A DNA stretch of 64,000 nucleotides, from the NCBI GenBank assembly GCA_022791495.1, contig JAAVZE010000133.1:1-64000 (forward strand), given 5' to 3'. Shown in pieces: positions 53,767-63,081 of this stretch. The notes below the pieces were generated by a model, which was not told where the DNA came from, did not search any database, and saw only the letters and a program-made list of their open reading frames with translations. The position numbers and the translations under genes were made by a program. The first letter of the stretch is position 1. Each line of letters starts with the position of its first letter. The DNA comes from Eubacterium sp. GTDB lineage: Bacteria > Bacillota > Clostridia > Lachnospirales > Lachnospiraceae.

Positions 53767-54345
53767 CTATGGTACCAGACTGGCTCCTGCTTCTTTCTCC
53801 CAGAGAAGATCCCCATTGATGTAAACCTTCTGGATATCATCTTTGGGACGATAAACCTCGTCTACGTCCTTCTGTTGACGAAAAAATGCTGACGGCACAC
53901 ATATGATCTGAACATTCAGAACACCATCCTGTTCCTTGAAACTGAACTCTTTCACGGTATGTCCCTCCAGAACTTCACCTTTAATAGCAACCTGATCCTC
54001 TGATACCGTTACATCATAATCCATATTCAACACACTCTGTCCAAAATATACAGCTCTAATGAGTTCCACAGCAGGTATGGCGAGAAGTACTACCACTGTT
54101 AAAATACCGCAGACAACCAGCCGATGTCTTCTCTTGACTTTTTTCAGATAATTGATCTCCCTTTCCTGCTGCAGTTTCTCCTGTACTGTTTCCTCCGGCA
54201 GCCTCATATCTGCAAGAATCTTAGTACATTCCTCACACTCCCTTACATGTTCCTCTACTGCCTGAACACTGACATCGCTGAGGACATGATCGATATAAGA
54301 TGGGAGCAGATCCCTTATGATTTCACATGATAAATTCTTATTCAT
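53767..54345 (-). CDS. Zinc-finger (HC2-type) membrane anti-sigma factor
   Basis: 192 aa. The N-terminus CEIIRDLLPSYIDHVLSDVS, then the anti-sigma zinc motif HVRECEECTK (HxxxCxxC, about 33-42), is followed by one membrane helix (about 75-95) and a ~95-residue extracytoplasmic domain with no recognisable fold. It should sequester the ECF sigma factor encoded just upstream (8-nt overlap) and release it on an envelope signal. It reads toward the GH2 gene 78 nt downstream, with only a weak hairpin between. Confidence 0.88.
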   Translation of the reverse strand: MNKNLSCEIIRDLLPSYIDHVLSDVSVQAVEEHVRECEECTKILADMRLPEETVQEKLQQEREINYLKKVKRRHRLVVCGILTVVVLLAIPAVELIRAVYFGQSVLNMDYDVTVSEDQVAIKGEVLEGHTVKEFSFKEQDGVLNVQIICVPSAFFRQQKDVDEVYRPKDDIQKVYINGDLLWEKEAGASLVP

Positions 54346-54817
54346 CTTTTTCCAGCTCCTTTCGTAATTGCTCCTTTACCCTGTAAAATGTTACTCTTGC
54401 CCAGTTTTCTGATCTGTCCATCACTTCTGCGATCTCCCGGAAAGAAAGACCTCCAAAGAGTCTCAGGTGCATAATTTCCCTGCCCGGTTCCGCCAGCTCA
54501 TGCATTTTCCTCAAAATCTCTATCTTTCCCATGGAAGCGGTGACGTCTTCCTCCACACTTCCTGTCGTTACATGAGATTCCGAAATGTCTTCCATAACAG
54601 GGTTTTTACGCCGCCAGCTCATCAGCTGGTTTTTAGCAATGGCACACAGCCAGGTAGACACCTTACAGCTCCTGTCAAATCGTTGAATCCCTTTCACCGC
54701 CTGGAAAAAAGTTTCCTGGGTAAGTTCTTCTGCCAGATCTGGATCTTTGGTAAGTGAAAGCAGATAGCGGTATACCATTTTAGAATGTTCTTTATAAATT
54801 GCCTCGATCGAATGCAT
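54338..54817 (-). CDS. ECF-type RNA polymerase sigma factor
   Basis: 159 aa. Region 2: HSKMVYRYLLSLTKDPDLAE, then LTQETFFQAVKGIQRFDRSC and STWLCAIAKNQLMSWRRK. Region 4: GREIMHLRLFGGLSFREIAE and an HTH ending in MDRSENWARVTFYRVKEQL. This is a SigW/SigM-like ECF factor. With its anti-sigma partner it forms a standard envelope-stress pair, unlike the RsgI-linked sigma at 22222-22704. It is divergent from the diguanylate cyclase gene. Confidence 0.94.
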   Translation of the reverse strand: MHSIEAIYKEHSKMVYRYLLSLTKDPDLAEELTQETFFQAVKGIQRFDRSCKVSTWLCAIAKNQLMSWRRKNPVMEDISESHVTTGSVEEDVTASMGKIEILRKMHELAEPGREIMHLRLFGGLSFREIAEVMDRSENWARVTFYRVKEQLRKELEKDE

Positions 54818-54880
54818 GGTTCTATCTCCTTTCGTTGTTCTGTCTATTAATGCAGAATAACTACCCTTTGTTACAAAAAA

Positions 54881-54909
54881 ATCATATATTATAGACTTTT
54901 TCTTGTCAA
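54881..54909 (-). promoter_or_regulatory. SigA-type promoter of the ECF sigma operon
   Basis: On the minus strand TTGACA (54909-54904), 17-nt spacer, TATGAT (54886-54881), about 64 nt before the sigma start codon. Its -35 lies 7 nt from the -35 of the divergent promoter. Confidence 0.7.
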
Positions 54910-54916
54910 TTTATAC

Positions 54917-54945
54917 TTGTATCCTATAGAAAAAGAACGTATAAT
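54917..54945 (+). promoter_or_regulatory. Promoter of the diguanylate cyclase gene
   Basis: TTGTAT (54917-54922), 17-nt spacer, TATAAT (54940-54945), 41 nt before the ATG; AAAGGAG lies just before the start codon. Confidence 0.7.
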
Positions 54946-54986
54946 AAAATTTACAGATATCGCGACAGCAGAAAGGAGAACAACCC

Positions 54987-56885
54987 ATGTTTTCAAATCA
55001 GCGAAAGACAATCGGTGTATTGGTCGAGGCCGTACTCAACGAATGTCCAAGTCGTCTGTGCCAGGGAGTCATTCAAGCTTCAGAAGAATTAGGCTACAAT
55101 GTAGCCATCTTTAATTCCTATGGGAGCTACGGCAACAATCTGGAATACTTTAAGGGAGACTGTTATATGTATGAACTCCCTCCCTATGAGGCTCTGGATG
55201 GCATGATCCTGATTCTGGATACGATCCAGAATCTTCAGACCAGAGAACACGTACTCAAATATACCCTGGAACGCTGCCAGTGTCCGATCGTCAGTATCCG
55301 TGAAAATATCGAGGGTGCCAACAATCTGCTTGTGGATAACACGACCTGTATGGAAAGTATAATTCGCCATTTTATTGATGTTCACGGGTTTACCCGCCTC
55401 TGTTTTATGACTGGTCCAAAAGAACGCTGGGATTCCATCGAACGGCTGGATTGTTTTCGACGGATTATGGCGGAATATAACCTGCCTGTGGATGAATATC
55501 AGGTCTTTTACGGCGATTTCTGGAAAAATAAGGGCAGCGCTGCCTGCGACTGGTTTCTTCAGGGAAGTGAACTCCCCCAGGCTATTATATGTGCCAATGA
55601 CTATATGGCGGCCGCTGTGGCGAGTGATCTCATAAAATTAGGCTATGACATTCCAAAGGATATATGCGTCAGTGGATATGATGGTTTAAAAGATACTATG
55701 TATTTTTCTCCCTCTCTTACAACAGTGGAAGTTCCTTTTTATGAGATGGGGATGAAGGCTGTAGAAATCATTGATAAAAGACAGGAAAACCCTTTTCAGA
55801 CAGAGAACTACTTTTTTGATGTAACACCCCTTACAAGAGAATCCTGTGGCTGTCAGCGCATCAACGACAGGGAGGTCATCGCCACGAGACGTAACTGGTT
55901 TGAGGAAATGAAGATAGAGAGAAACCGGAAGATCCAGTTTAATTTTTTATCCATTCATCTGGGAGAATGCAGAAATATCAATGAGATTTCAGATAAAATA
56001 CCAGAATACATATTTAACATCCAGGGATTTAAGGACTATTGTGTATGTCTCTGCAAAGACCTGGAAAAAATGGAAGAACTCAGCCATTACACCGATGAAA
56101 TGGAGCTGCGAATCGCCATACGGGACTGCAATTCCTTAGGACCTGTCCGGATGTCCTTTCCCCGGAATGAACTTCTCCCGGCAGAAATGACCAGCGACAA
56201 ACCCCAGGCATGGTATTTCACACCGCTGCATTTTGAAAATAAAACATTCGGTTATGAAGCGATACAGTTCCATACTCCGGAGACCACAGCAAATATATAC
56301 TTTGACTGGAGTACCAATATCAGCAATGCGATCCAGGATGTACTGAACCAGCATAAAATGCAGACTCTGATCGAAGAACTAGAATACATGTACGACAGAG
56401 ATGCCCTTACAGGAATGTATAACCGGCGGGGTTTTGAAAACCGCGCTTCAAAGCAGTTTGCCGATGCCAAGAGACAAAAGCTCCCCTTTTTCCTGGCAAT
56501 CATTGATCTGGATGGGATGAAGCAGATCAATGACATTTATGGTCATGTGGAAGGGGATTTTGCTCTGAAAAAGATCCGACATGCCATTCAAGATACGTGT
56601 GAACCTGTATTTACCGGTGCCCGCACCGGCGGCGATGAATTTGTTATATTTGCCAATAACATCCCGAAAGAACAATGCCTTGAACATATGGATGCCTTTG
56701 AAGGCTATCTGCAGAAGTTTAACCGTTTAGAGAAAAAACCATATCATATCTATGCCAGCCTGGGCTATATGTATAAGATCCCGGAGGAAGAAGATTCTCT
56801 GGAAACCTATATAAAGGTAAGCGATGAAATGATGTATAAGAATAAAGTAGAAAATAAAATCCGCAGAAATGAACCGCTGCGTTAG
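54987..56885 (+). CDS. Soluble diguanylate cyclase with LacI-type sugar-binding sensor domain
   Basis: 632 aa, with no membrane helix. Residues 1-290 have the periplasmic-binding-protein-like fold of LacI/GalR regulators but without the DNA-binding HTH: KTIGVLVEAVLNECPSRLCQ, FGTRLCFMTGP-like, AIICANDYMAAAVASDLIKL, CVSGYDG and SLTTVEVPFYEMG. A middle region (about 300-460) of unknown fold links it to a GGDEF domain (about 465-625) with DALTGMYNRRGF and the intact RTGGDEFVIF. It should make cyclic di-GMP in response to a cytoplasmic small molecule, perhaps a sugar, linking carbon status to motility or pili. Such sensors occur in Lachnospiraceae, but the ligands are not known to me. Confidence 0.9.
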   Translation: MFSNQRKTIGVLVEAVLNECPSRLCQGVIQASEELGYNVAIFNSYGSYGNNLEYFKGDCYMYELPPYEALDGMILILDTIQNLQTREHVLKYTLERCQCPIVSIRENIEGANNLLVDNTTCMESIIRHFIDVHGFTRLCFMTGPKERWDSIERLDCFRRIMAEYNLPVDEYQVFYGDFWKNKGSAACDWFLQGSELPQAIICANDYMAAAVASDLIKLGYDIPKDICVSGYDGLKDTMYFSPSLTTVEVPFYEMGMKAVEIIDKRQENPFQTENYFFDVTPLTRESCGCQRINDREVIATRRNWFEEMKIERNRKIQFNFLSIHLGECRNINEISDKIPEYIFNIQGFKDYCVCLCKDLEKMEELSHYTDEMELRIAIRDCNSLGPVRMSFPRNELLPAEMTSDKPQAWYFTPLHFENKTFGYEAIQFHTPETTANIYFDWSTNISNAIQDVLNQHKMQTLIEELEYMYDRDALTGMYNRRGFENRASKQFADAKRQKLPFFLAIIDLDGMKQINDIYGHVEGDFALKKIRHAIQDTCEPVFTGARTGGDEFVIFANNIPKEQCLEHMDAFEGYLQKFNRLEKKPYHIYASLGYMYKIPEEEDSLETYIKVSDEMMYKNKVENKIRRNEPLR

Positions 56886-56900
56886 TGCCATCCAAGAGAT

Positions 56901-56952
56901 AAAAAAGGGAGCTCCGATGTATGTCTTAAAGTACAACAGATCTCCCTTTTTC
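56901..56952. terminator. Terminator after the diguanylate cyclase gene
   Basis: AAAAAAGGGAG (56901-56911) pairs with CTCCCTTTTT (56942-56951) around a 30-nt loop; A and T tracts flank the stem on both strands, so it can stop both the cyclase and the small convergent gene. Confidence 0.78.
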
Positions 56953-56980
56953 TAATCTATGTAAACTCCTCTTTCAGGCA

Positions 56981-57127
56981 TCAATCATACAAAGATGTCC
57001 CAAATCTTATTTTGCGGTAAATCTTCTGTCCCAAAACCCCGAACAAAGATGCAAGAAAATATATCGCTGTCACAATTCCAAGTCCTCCGCCCACGAATGC
57101 CATTAAGTATAAAAATATTTTATCCAT
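56981..57127 (-). CDS. Small single-pass membrane protein
   Basis: 48 aa starting MDKIFLYLMAFVGGGLGIVT, with one long hydrophobic helix (about 4-34) and a basic tail (QKIYRKIRFGTSLYD). GGAGG lies about 11 nt before the ATG. A longer in-frame start at 57172 adds 15 residues that look non-coding. Size and composition fit a small membrane protein or toxin-like peptide; I recognise no family. Confidence 0.5.
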   Translation of the reverse strand: MDKIFLYLMAFVGGGLGIVTAIYFLASLFGVLGQKIYRKIRFGTSLYD

Positions 57128-57226
57128 AAAGATTAATCCTCCATCTGCCAAAAGGCCTTTTTTTGTACGCAAAAAACACCTACGTAAATAGGGAATATTT
57201 TACAATCATTCTGTTTAAATTCCTTC

Positions 57227-57628
57227 TTACACTCGTTTCTTACCGTCCTTTTGGTAAATGCAGCGAATCATCTCCATATGTCCACTGGTGTGTTGGGAGA
57301 TCCGGCTCGTCTGCAGATAAATTGTGGAATGGAACAATCGTGGAAGATCATCCACAAATGAAAAACCGACAGCAGATCTGCGGAAAACAGAATCCGATAC
57401 ACGCCGGTTCATGCGACGGAGTATTTCACCTGTAACAGTACGCCCTGAGAGCCTCTGTTCACAGATTACTCCTTTTTCTTTATGTATCTGAACACTGGAA
57501 CTGATCTTACAATCCGGAGCAGCAAAAAAATATGTCCGGAATGGTTGTTCATTCAGACATATCTCGCAGAGCAATATAGACAGCATCAGTAGAATACCGA
57601 TTCGTTTTCTCGTCACTATCCCTCTCAA
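57227..57628 (-). CDS. Hypothetical exported protein
   Basis: 133 aa from TTG 57628, with AGGAGG 8 nt upstream. An N-terminal hydrophobic helix (RKRIGILLMLSILLCEICL) acts as signal or anchor; the remainder is basic, with RLSGRTVTGEILRRMNRRVS and a C-terminal CIYQKDGKKRV. I know of no characterised relative. It lies with the small membrane protein in an otherwise gene-poor 950-nt stretch between the cyclase and metK genes and has the same direction. Confidence 0.5.
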   Translation of the reverse strand: MRGIVTRKRIGILLMLSILLCEICLNEQPFRTYFFAAPDCKISSSVQIHKEKGVICEQRLSGRTVTGEILRRMNRRVSDSVFRRSAVGFSFVDDLPRLFHSTIYLQTSRISQHTSGHMEMIRCIYQKDGKKRV

Positions 57629-57743
57629 ATGCCTTTCCTCCTAGAGTTTCAGTATACAAATACATATAAATTATACAACAATATAAATTATTTTTCAACA
57701 GGTTAAGTAAAATTATAAATATTGTTAAATTTGATGGATTTCC

Positions 57744-57772
57744 TTGACGTAATCAATGAATTGATGTATTCT
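57744..57772 (+). promoter_or_regulatory. metK promoter with a palindrome in the spacer
   Basis: TTGACG (57744-57749), 17-nt spacer, TATTCT (57767-57772). The spacer contains the dyad ATCAAT-GA-ATTGAT (57752-57765), a possible repressor site. The leader to the metK ATG is only about 65 nt, too short for a SAM riboswitch, and none is recognisable. Confidence 0.6.
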
Positions 57773-57842
57773 AAAAGATGAAATATCAGCTAATATAATG
57801 ATTTATTTTTGCTTAATTAACATAAACCGAGGAGGATTAAAT

Positions 57843-59021
57843 ATGAGCAAAATACTATTTACCTCTGAATCCGTAACAGAGGGACATCCTGATAAAATAT
57901 GTGACCAGATATCCGACTCTATTTTGGATGCTTTGCTGGCACAGGATCCCATGAGCCGTGTTGCCTGCGAGACAGCAATCACTACCGGACTGGTACTGGT
58001 TATGGGTGAAATTACTACCTCTGCGCAGGTAGATTTTCAGAGTATTATCCGAAATACAATTAACGAAATAGGCTATGATGATTCCGCAAAGGGATTTGAT
58101 GGTTCTACTTGTGGTGTTATGGTGTCTATTGACAAGCAGTCGGCCGATATTGCTCTCGGTGTGGACAAAGCGCTGGAATCAAAACTGACAGATACAGAAC
58201 TTGACGCTATCGGTGCCGGCGACCAGGGAATGATGTTTGGCTATGCCACCAACGAAACTGACGAATATATGCCATATCCAATCTATCTGGCACATCTTCT
58301 GACACACCAGCTTACGAAAGTACGTAAAGATGGTACATTACCTTATCTTCGACCAGACGGAAAATCTCAGGTTACAGTGGAGTATAACAAAGAAGGAAAA
58401 CCGATCCGTATCGATGCTGTAGTCATTTCCAGCCAGCACAGTGCAGATATCTCCTGGGAACAGATTCAAAAGGATATCCGTACATATGTGATTGATCCGA
58501 TTTTACCTGCGGAACTTTTGGATGATGATACCAAAATATATATCAACCCTACGGGACGTTTTGTCATCGGTGGACCAAATGGCGACAGTGGAGTGACCGG
58601 ACGTAAGATCATTGTAGATACTTATGGCGGATGGGCTCGTCATGGCGGCGGCGCATTTTCTGGAAAAGATCCGACAAAAGTGGATCGTTCCGCAGCTTAC
58701 GCAGCCCGCTATGTGGCAAAGAATCTCGTAGCTGCCGGACTTTGTGACCGGGCAGAAATTCAGCTCTCCTATGCTATCGGAGTCGCTTCTCCTACTTCTG
58801 TACGTATTGATACCTTTGGTACCGGTAAACTTCCAGAGGAAAAACTGGCAGATATCATATCAGAAAATTTTGATCTGCGGCCTGCCGGTATCATACAAAT
58901 GCTGGATCTGCGGCGCCCAATTTATAAAGCGACTGCTGCTTACGGACATTTCGGACGCAGTGATCTGGATCTTCCATGGGAAAAGACGGATAAGGCAGAG
59001 GTTCTAAAGAAATACTTATAA
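57843..59021 (+). CDS. metK: S-adenosylmethionine synthetase
   Basis: 392 aa. MetK joins methionine and ATP to S-adenosylmethionine. Diagnostic motifs are [20 protein letters not shown] (N-terminal), [12 protein letters not shown] and [19 protein letters not shown] (P-loop-like). The length is standard. ATG 57843 has GAGGAGG 6-7 nt upstream; upstream in-frame codons are non-homologous. Monocistronic between its promoter and the hairpin at 59071-59117. Confidence 0.97.
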   Translation: MSKILFTSESVTEGHPDKICDQISDSILDALLAQDPMSRVACETAITTGLVLVMGEITTSAQVDFQSIIRNTINEIGYDDSAKGFDGSTCGVMVSIDKQSADIALGVDKALESKLTDTELDAIGAGDQGMMFGYATNETDEYMPYPIYLAHLLTHQLTKVRKDGTLPYLRPDGKSQVTVEYNKEGKPIRIDAVVISSQHSADISWEQIQKDIRTYVIDPILPAELLDDDTKIYINPTGRFVIGGPNGDSGVTGRKIIVDTYGGWARHGGGAFSGKDPTKVDRSAAYAARYVAKNLVAAGLCDRAEIQLSYAIGVASPTSVRIDTFGTGKLPEEKLADIISENFDLRPAGIIQMLDLRRPIYKATAAYGHFGRSDLDLPWEKTDKAEVLKKYL

Positions 59022-59070
59022 CAAATGTACGAATAGGATAGGATTTACTAAAAAAATAATATACACGTAA

Positions 59071-59117
59071 AAATAAAGCAGTAATCTGGTCTCGTACCAG
59101 AATTACTGCTTTATTTT
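59071..59117 (+). terminator. metK terminator
   Basis: AAATAAAGCAGTAAT and CTGGT (59071-59090) pair with ACCAG and ATTACTGCTTTATTT (59096-59116) through a 5-nt loop and a single bulged A, followed by TT. A strong intrinsic terminator that may also attenuate the downstream deaminase gene 20 nt later. Confidence 0.85.
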
Positions 59118-59135
59118 AGGGAAAGGAATATTATC

Positions 59136-59591
59136 ATGGATTATATGAAAGAAGCTTTAAATGAGGCATATGAAGGCATCGAAAACGGACACGGTGGTCC
59201 CTTTGGCACTGTCATCGTCAAGGATGGCAGGATTGTGGGAAGAGGACACAACCGGGTCCTCCTTAAAAAAGATCCTACCTGCCATGGCGAGATGGAGGCA
59301 ATCCGGGATGCCTGCCACAATCTCGGCACTCATGACCTCTCTGGCTGCGAACTCTACACCACAGCAGAACCATGCCCCATGTGTCTGGGAGGCATCCTCT
59401 GGGCAAACATCAAAACTGTATACTATGGCTGCGATCGTACCGATACAGATGCCATTGGTTTCCGTGATGACAAGTTCTATGAGTATCTGGCAGGAAAAAC
59501 TTCACTCCTTGATATGAAAGCAGTAGCCCAGGAAGAATGTCAGAAGCTTTTCCACTCCTACCAGAATATCCATGATAAAAAAAGTTATTAA
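59136..59591 (+). CDS. Cytidine/deoxycytidylate deaminase-family nucleobase deaminase (guanine deaminase-like)
   Basis: 151 aa. Zinc-binding and catalytic motifs DPTCHGEMEAIRDAC (HxE) and TTAEPCPMCLGGIL (PCxxC) are intact. NGHGGPFGTVIVKDGRIVGR and the C-terminal GFRDDKFYEYL resemble bacterial GuaD and related nucleoside deaminases more than TadA, whose tRNA-binding features are absent. It likely deaminates guanine or a related base. Codirectional with metK but behind its terminator; its stop lies 2 nt from the convergent esterase gene. Confidence 0.88.
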   Translation: MDYMKEALNEAYEGIENGHGGPFGTVIVKDGRIVGRGHNRVLLKKDPTCHGEMEAIRDACHNLGTHDLSGCELYTTAEPCPMCLGGILWANIKTVYYGCDRTDTDAIGFRDDKFYEYLAGKTSLLDMKAVAQEECQKLFHSYQNIHDKKSY

Positions 59592-59593
59592 CA

Positions 59594-61333
59594 TTACTTA
59601 AATGCATATTTGATAAACGCGTACAGACAGCGGTCCCAGCAGAAATCATCGTGACCGCGTCCAGGAACCTCATAAAAGACATGATTCACATCAAAGCTGT
59701 CACAAGTCTTCACGAAATTCCGCATACTGTCATCCATCATGTGATCATTTTCTCCGGTTATAAAGAAAAGGAGTTTCAATTTGGAATTCAGGTATTCAGC
59801 ATCCTCTTTATTTTTCACAAAAGGCTGGTTATCTGTCTCGAATGGTCCGGCAGAATAGCATCCCACATATCCGAACAGATCCGGGTGCTTCAAACCGATC
59901 TCCATGGTCTGGGCACATCCCATAGACAATCCACAGATACCTGTGTGCTCTGGTCCTGTCATAATGGAATAATTGTCTTCCATATATGGCATCAGATTGT
60001 TGATAATCTCAAATTCCAGCAGATAATGGTTTTTCCAAAAATCTGTAAGCAACGGATTCTCTACAATATTCGGATATTCCTTACTGGAATCATAAGGAAT
60101 CACTCCACTGGTAAATACAACGATTGTGTCTTCCATCATACCCTGTGCATAGGCATTGTCCAGTACTTTATCTGCGGAACATCCATCATTTGTTCCACCT
60201 TTGTCAGAGGTCCAGTAAGTCTCATCATCATTTCCGCCATGGAGACAGAACAGAAGATTATATTCTTTATCTACGTCATAATCTGGTGGCAGCCAGATAC
60301 GAGCGCGGGCTTTTCCACTGGAGCGGTAATCAGAAGGATACTGGAAGTTTTTCAGCTCACCATGGGCGATGCTGTCATTTTTCTTGTCAAATCCCTCTGG
60401 AGCTGTAAAATCATCTTTCACCTGGATACGGAACCGGCAGTTTACTTCCGGATTTAGTGCTGAAGATATCGTAACCATCGTTATACCAGGATATTTTGCA
60501 GTGACACTGCCATTTTCAGTGACAGAGGCAACATAATCTTTTGTATTGGAGATGCTGCAGCTATGTAATGTGGCGCCTTCCGGTGCTATCTGAGGCGCAA
60601 GAGTATAGGTTTCTCCCACATTAAGAGTGATCGCCTCTTCCTGTTTAACGGATGTAACCATGGCAACCACCTTTACCTGAACTACCGTCGTTACCTGTGA
60701 GCCATCTGTAGCACGGATCGTAATATTAACAGTTCCTTCTTTGAACGGCTGAACTATTCCCTTCACATCCACCGATGCCACAGAAGGATCGTCACTGGAA
60801 TAAGTCAGTTCTTTATTTGAAGCATCCGCAGGTAAAACAGAAGCATTCAGAGATAAATTTTTTCCTACTTCCAGCGTATATGAAGTTTTCTCCGTCACGA
60901 TCTGATTAACCACCTTCTGCTGGGGAGCCGGAGCTGCTGTGATCACCGGGGAAGGTTTCGGTACAACTGATTTCTTCTCTGTTACCGTTACTTTGCAAGA
61001 TGCCTTTTTAGTCATTTTTTTATAACGTACCGTCGCAGTAATCGTCGTTTTTCCTTTTTTCTTCGGTGTAATCTTTCCCTTGGAGGAAACAACAGCTACT
61101 TTCTTTTTGGAAGATTTCCATGTTACTTTTGCTTTTGCAGGCTTCACTTTAGCCTTCAGAGTATGACGTGAGCCAATCTTCAGGGTAAGCTTTTTACTGC
61201 CTAGCTTAATTGACAATTTTGTCTTTTTCCCGGCTGCATCGGCAGGAGCTGCTTTCACGGTAATCCCCGCCACAAGAGCAAGCATCAAAAGAAAGACAGA
61301 AAGCAGTTTACCTATTGTTTTTTGCTTTTTCAT
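59594..61333 (-). CDS. Secreted CE1-type esterase C with three BIG_2-like modules
   Basis: 579 aa. Signal peptide (about 1-34, ending ADAAG), a lysine-rich Ig-like module (about 37-120; KLGSKKLTLKIGSRHTLKAK, KAKVTWKSSKKKVAVVSSK), a Pro/Ala linker, two further less basic BIG_2 modules (about 140-225, YTLEVGKNLSLNASVLPADA; about 230-310) and a CE1 hydrolase. It has YNLLFCLHGGNDDETYW, nucleophile Ser (about 470) in CGLSMGCAQTMEIG and His (about 560) in GRGHDDFCWDR. The sequence is related to GH10-linked feruloyl esterases. It is separate from the main xylan region by about 6 kb but shares the same front module. AGGAGAGGG precedes ATG 61333. Confidence 0.9.
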   Translation of the reverse strand: MKKQKTIGKLLSVFLLMLALVAGITVKAAPADAAGKKTKLSIKLGSKKLTLKIGSRHTLKAKVKPAKAKVTWKSSKKKVAVVSSKGKITPKKKGKTTITATVRYKKMTKKASCKVTVTEKKSVVPKPSPVITAAPAPQQKVVNQIVTEKTSYTLEVGKNLSLNASVLPADASNKELTYSSDDPSVASVDVKGIVQPFKEGTVNITIRATDGSQVTTVVQVKVVAMVTSVKQEEAITLNVGETYTLAPQIAPEGATLHSCSISNTKDYVASVTENGSVTAKYPGITMVTISSALNPEVNCRFRIQVKDDFTAPEGFDKKNDSIAHGELKNFQYPSDYRSSGKARARIWLPPDYDVDKEYNLLFCLHGGNDDETYWTSDKGGTNDGCSADKVLDNAYAQGMMEDTIVVFTSGVIPYDSSKEYPNIVENPLLTDFWKNHYLLEFEIINNLMPYMEDNYSIMTGPEHTGICGLSMGCAQTMEIGLKHPDLFGYVGCYSAGPFETDNQPFVKNKEDAEYLNSKLKLLFFITGENDHMMDDSMRNFVKTCDSFDVNHVFYEVPGRGHDDFCWDRCLYAFIKYAFK

Positions 61334-61431
61334 GTTTTACCCTCTCCTTTTATATAGTAAGATATTTATTTATTATATCAATTTTTTCCAAAAGCCGCAA
61401 CTGATATATAGACAAAAAATGTTTCTGGGAC

Positions 61432-61460
61432 TAGTCAAAAAAGCAACAATTTGGTACAAT
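61432..61460 (+). promoter_or_regulatory. Promoter of the chemoreceptor gene
   Basis: TAGTCA (61432-61437), 17-nt spacer, TACAAT (61455-61460), about 35 nt before the ATG. A SigA-like match; no flagellar sigma motif is visible. Confidence 0.6.
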
Positions 61461-61495
61461 AGTATCGGTATTATTAAAAATTGGAGGAACAGCAA

Positions 61496-62992
61496 ATGAA
61501 AGAAAAAGAATATAATAATTTAAAATCCGTAAACAAATTCATTCTGATCATCATGACTGTCATCAACATGTTTATGTTTTTCGGTTACATATCAGATTAT
61601 ATGAAGGGTAATATTTCCCTTGGCTTTACGATAGCTGTGGATCTTTGCGTTATTTTATCACTGGCTGTCAGTTTTATCATTTACTTTAATAAAAAGGACA
61701 GTACCTTATTTAAAAACGTCTCAATGACAGGTTATCTTATCGTCTATGCCCTGCAGCTTTTTGGAGCAAAAAATGACCTGGTTTTTGTTATCGTTTTTCC
61801 TGTGTCTGTGCTTTATATCCTTTACTATGATTATAACCTGATCTTTCGCACCTCCATTGCATTTTCTGTTCTTAATATAGCTGATATCATATATACTGTT
61901 GCTATTTTAAGAACTACACATGCGGGTCAGGAGATCAACAGTACTTCCCTACTGCTCCACGGCGCTAGTGTTATCGTTTATCTTATCGTTTTATGTGGTA
62001 CAACTTTACTTTCCAATAAAAATAATTCCATACGCATTGATAATCTGAACGATGAGAAAGAAAAGAGTACACAGCTTCTGGATGATGTGCTGCAGGTTAT
62101 CAATACTGTGCGGGAAAATTCAACCAAAGCAAATGAATATATGGAGTCTTTGGAGGTTGATATCGACAACACTGCCGCTGCCTTAGAAGATATTGCCCAT
62201 GGAAATACAAACAATACAGAGAGCATAGAAAAACAGACGGTCATGACAGAAAACATTCAGTCTATGATCCGTAGGACAAAAGAAATGTCTGATGAAATGC
62301 TGTCTCTGGCTAAGGAATCGGAAGAGGCCGTCAGCGGCGGACAGGAGTCCATTAATAATCTTCAGATCCAGTCCAAAGAATCCCAGACCGCCAACCAGAA
62401 AGTAGTGGAAGTTATTACAAATCTCACTCATAACGCAGAAAAAGTAGAGGAAATCACTAACCAGATCTCCTCCATCTCCAGTCAGACGAACCTGCTCGCT
62501 CTGAATGCTTCTATCGAAAGCGCCCGCGCTGGAGAAGCGGGAAAAGGATTTGCTGTGGTAGCAGAAGAAATTCGTGAACTTGCGGAAGAGACCAGAAAAC
62601 TTACCGAAGGAATTCAGAACATTGTAAGCGAACTGCAGAGCAATGCTTCCATCGCAAAAGATACCGCCGATACCGTTTTATCCACCAGCAGGACAGAACG
62701 CGAACTCATTGAAAATGTCAGCCAGCAGTTTACCGGTATTGGAACGAAAATGAATGGATTAAACCAAAATGTTCATGAAATTTATCAGGAAATTGAAGAG
62801 GTTATGGATTCCAACAACACGATCGTGGACAGCATCAACCAGATTTCCGCTGTAAGTGAAGAAGTATCCTCCAGCACCCAGCAGGCTGTTGAACTTGGAA
62901 AAAATACCAATACTAAGACGAAACAGACCAGTGAACTAATGAAAGAACTTTTAAACACCGTTTCAACAATTGATAAATATATGGAGAAATAA
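61496..62992 (+). CDS. Methyl-accepting chemotaxis protein with multi-pass membrane N-terminus
   Basis: 498 aa from ATG 61496 (GGAGG 8 nt upstream). About six hydrophobic helices fill residues 15-185 with no large extracytoplasmic sensor domain, so sensing is probably within the membrane. The cytoplasmic part contains the signalling hairpin: [39 protein letters not shown], which contacts CheA/CheW, and flanking methylation helices ([18 protein letters not shown]). This fits with the flagellin and fliS genes of the window. Gene ends at the hairpin at 63031-63063. Confidence 0.94.
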   Translation: MKEKEYNNLKSVNKFILIIMTVINMFMFFGYISDYMKGNISLGFTIAVDLCVILSLAVSFIIYFNKKDSTLFKNVSMTGYLIVYALQLFGAKNDLVFVIVFPVSVLYILYYDYNLIFRTSIAFSVLNIADIIYTVAILRTTHAGQEINSTSLLLHGASVIVYLIVLCGTTLLSNKNNSIRIDNLNDEKEKSTQLLDDVLQVINTVRENSTKANEYMESLEVDIDNTAAALEDIAHGNTNNTESIEKQTVMTENIQSMIRRTKEMSDEMLSLAKESEEAVSGGQESINNLQIQSKESQTANQKVVEVITNLTHNAEKVEEITNQISSISSQTNLLALNASIESARAGEAGKGFAVVAEEIRELAEETRKLTEGIQNIVSELQSNASIAKDTADTVLSTSRTERELIENVSQQFTGIGTKMNGLNQNVHEIYQEIEEVMDSNNTIVDSINQISAVSEEVSSSTQQAVELGKNTNTKTKQTSELMKELLNTVSTIDKYMEK

Positions 62993-63030
62993 TTTTTTTA
63001 AATAACTTTGAATAATTACCTTTTTATAAA

Positions 63031-63063
63031 AGCCGCCTTGCTGTATTCCCCAGCAAAGCGGCT
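63031..63063. terminator. Convergent terminator between chemoreceptor and AICAR formyltransferase genes
   Basis: AGCCGCCTTGCTG (63031-63043) pairs with CAGCAAAGCGGCT (63051-63063) with a single C/A mismatch and a 7-nt loop. Confidence 0.78.
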
Positions 63064-63081
63064 CTATTATCTCTCATATTC

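Noticed and set aside
57629-57842. SAM riboswitch upstream of metK
   Set aside because: The leader is about 65 nt and shows none of the conserved S-box or SMK helices; only a promoter with a spacer dyad is visible.
59136-59591. tRNA adenosine deaminase TadA
   Set aside because: The zinc motifs are shared by the superfamily, but the N- and C-terminal sequence and length are closer to GuaD-like base deaminases and TadA tRNA-contact residues are not seen.
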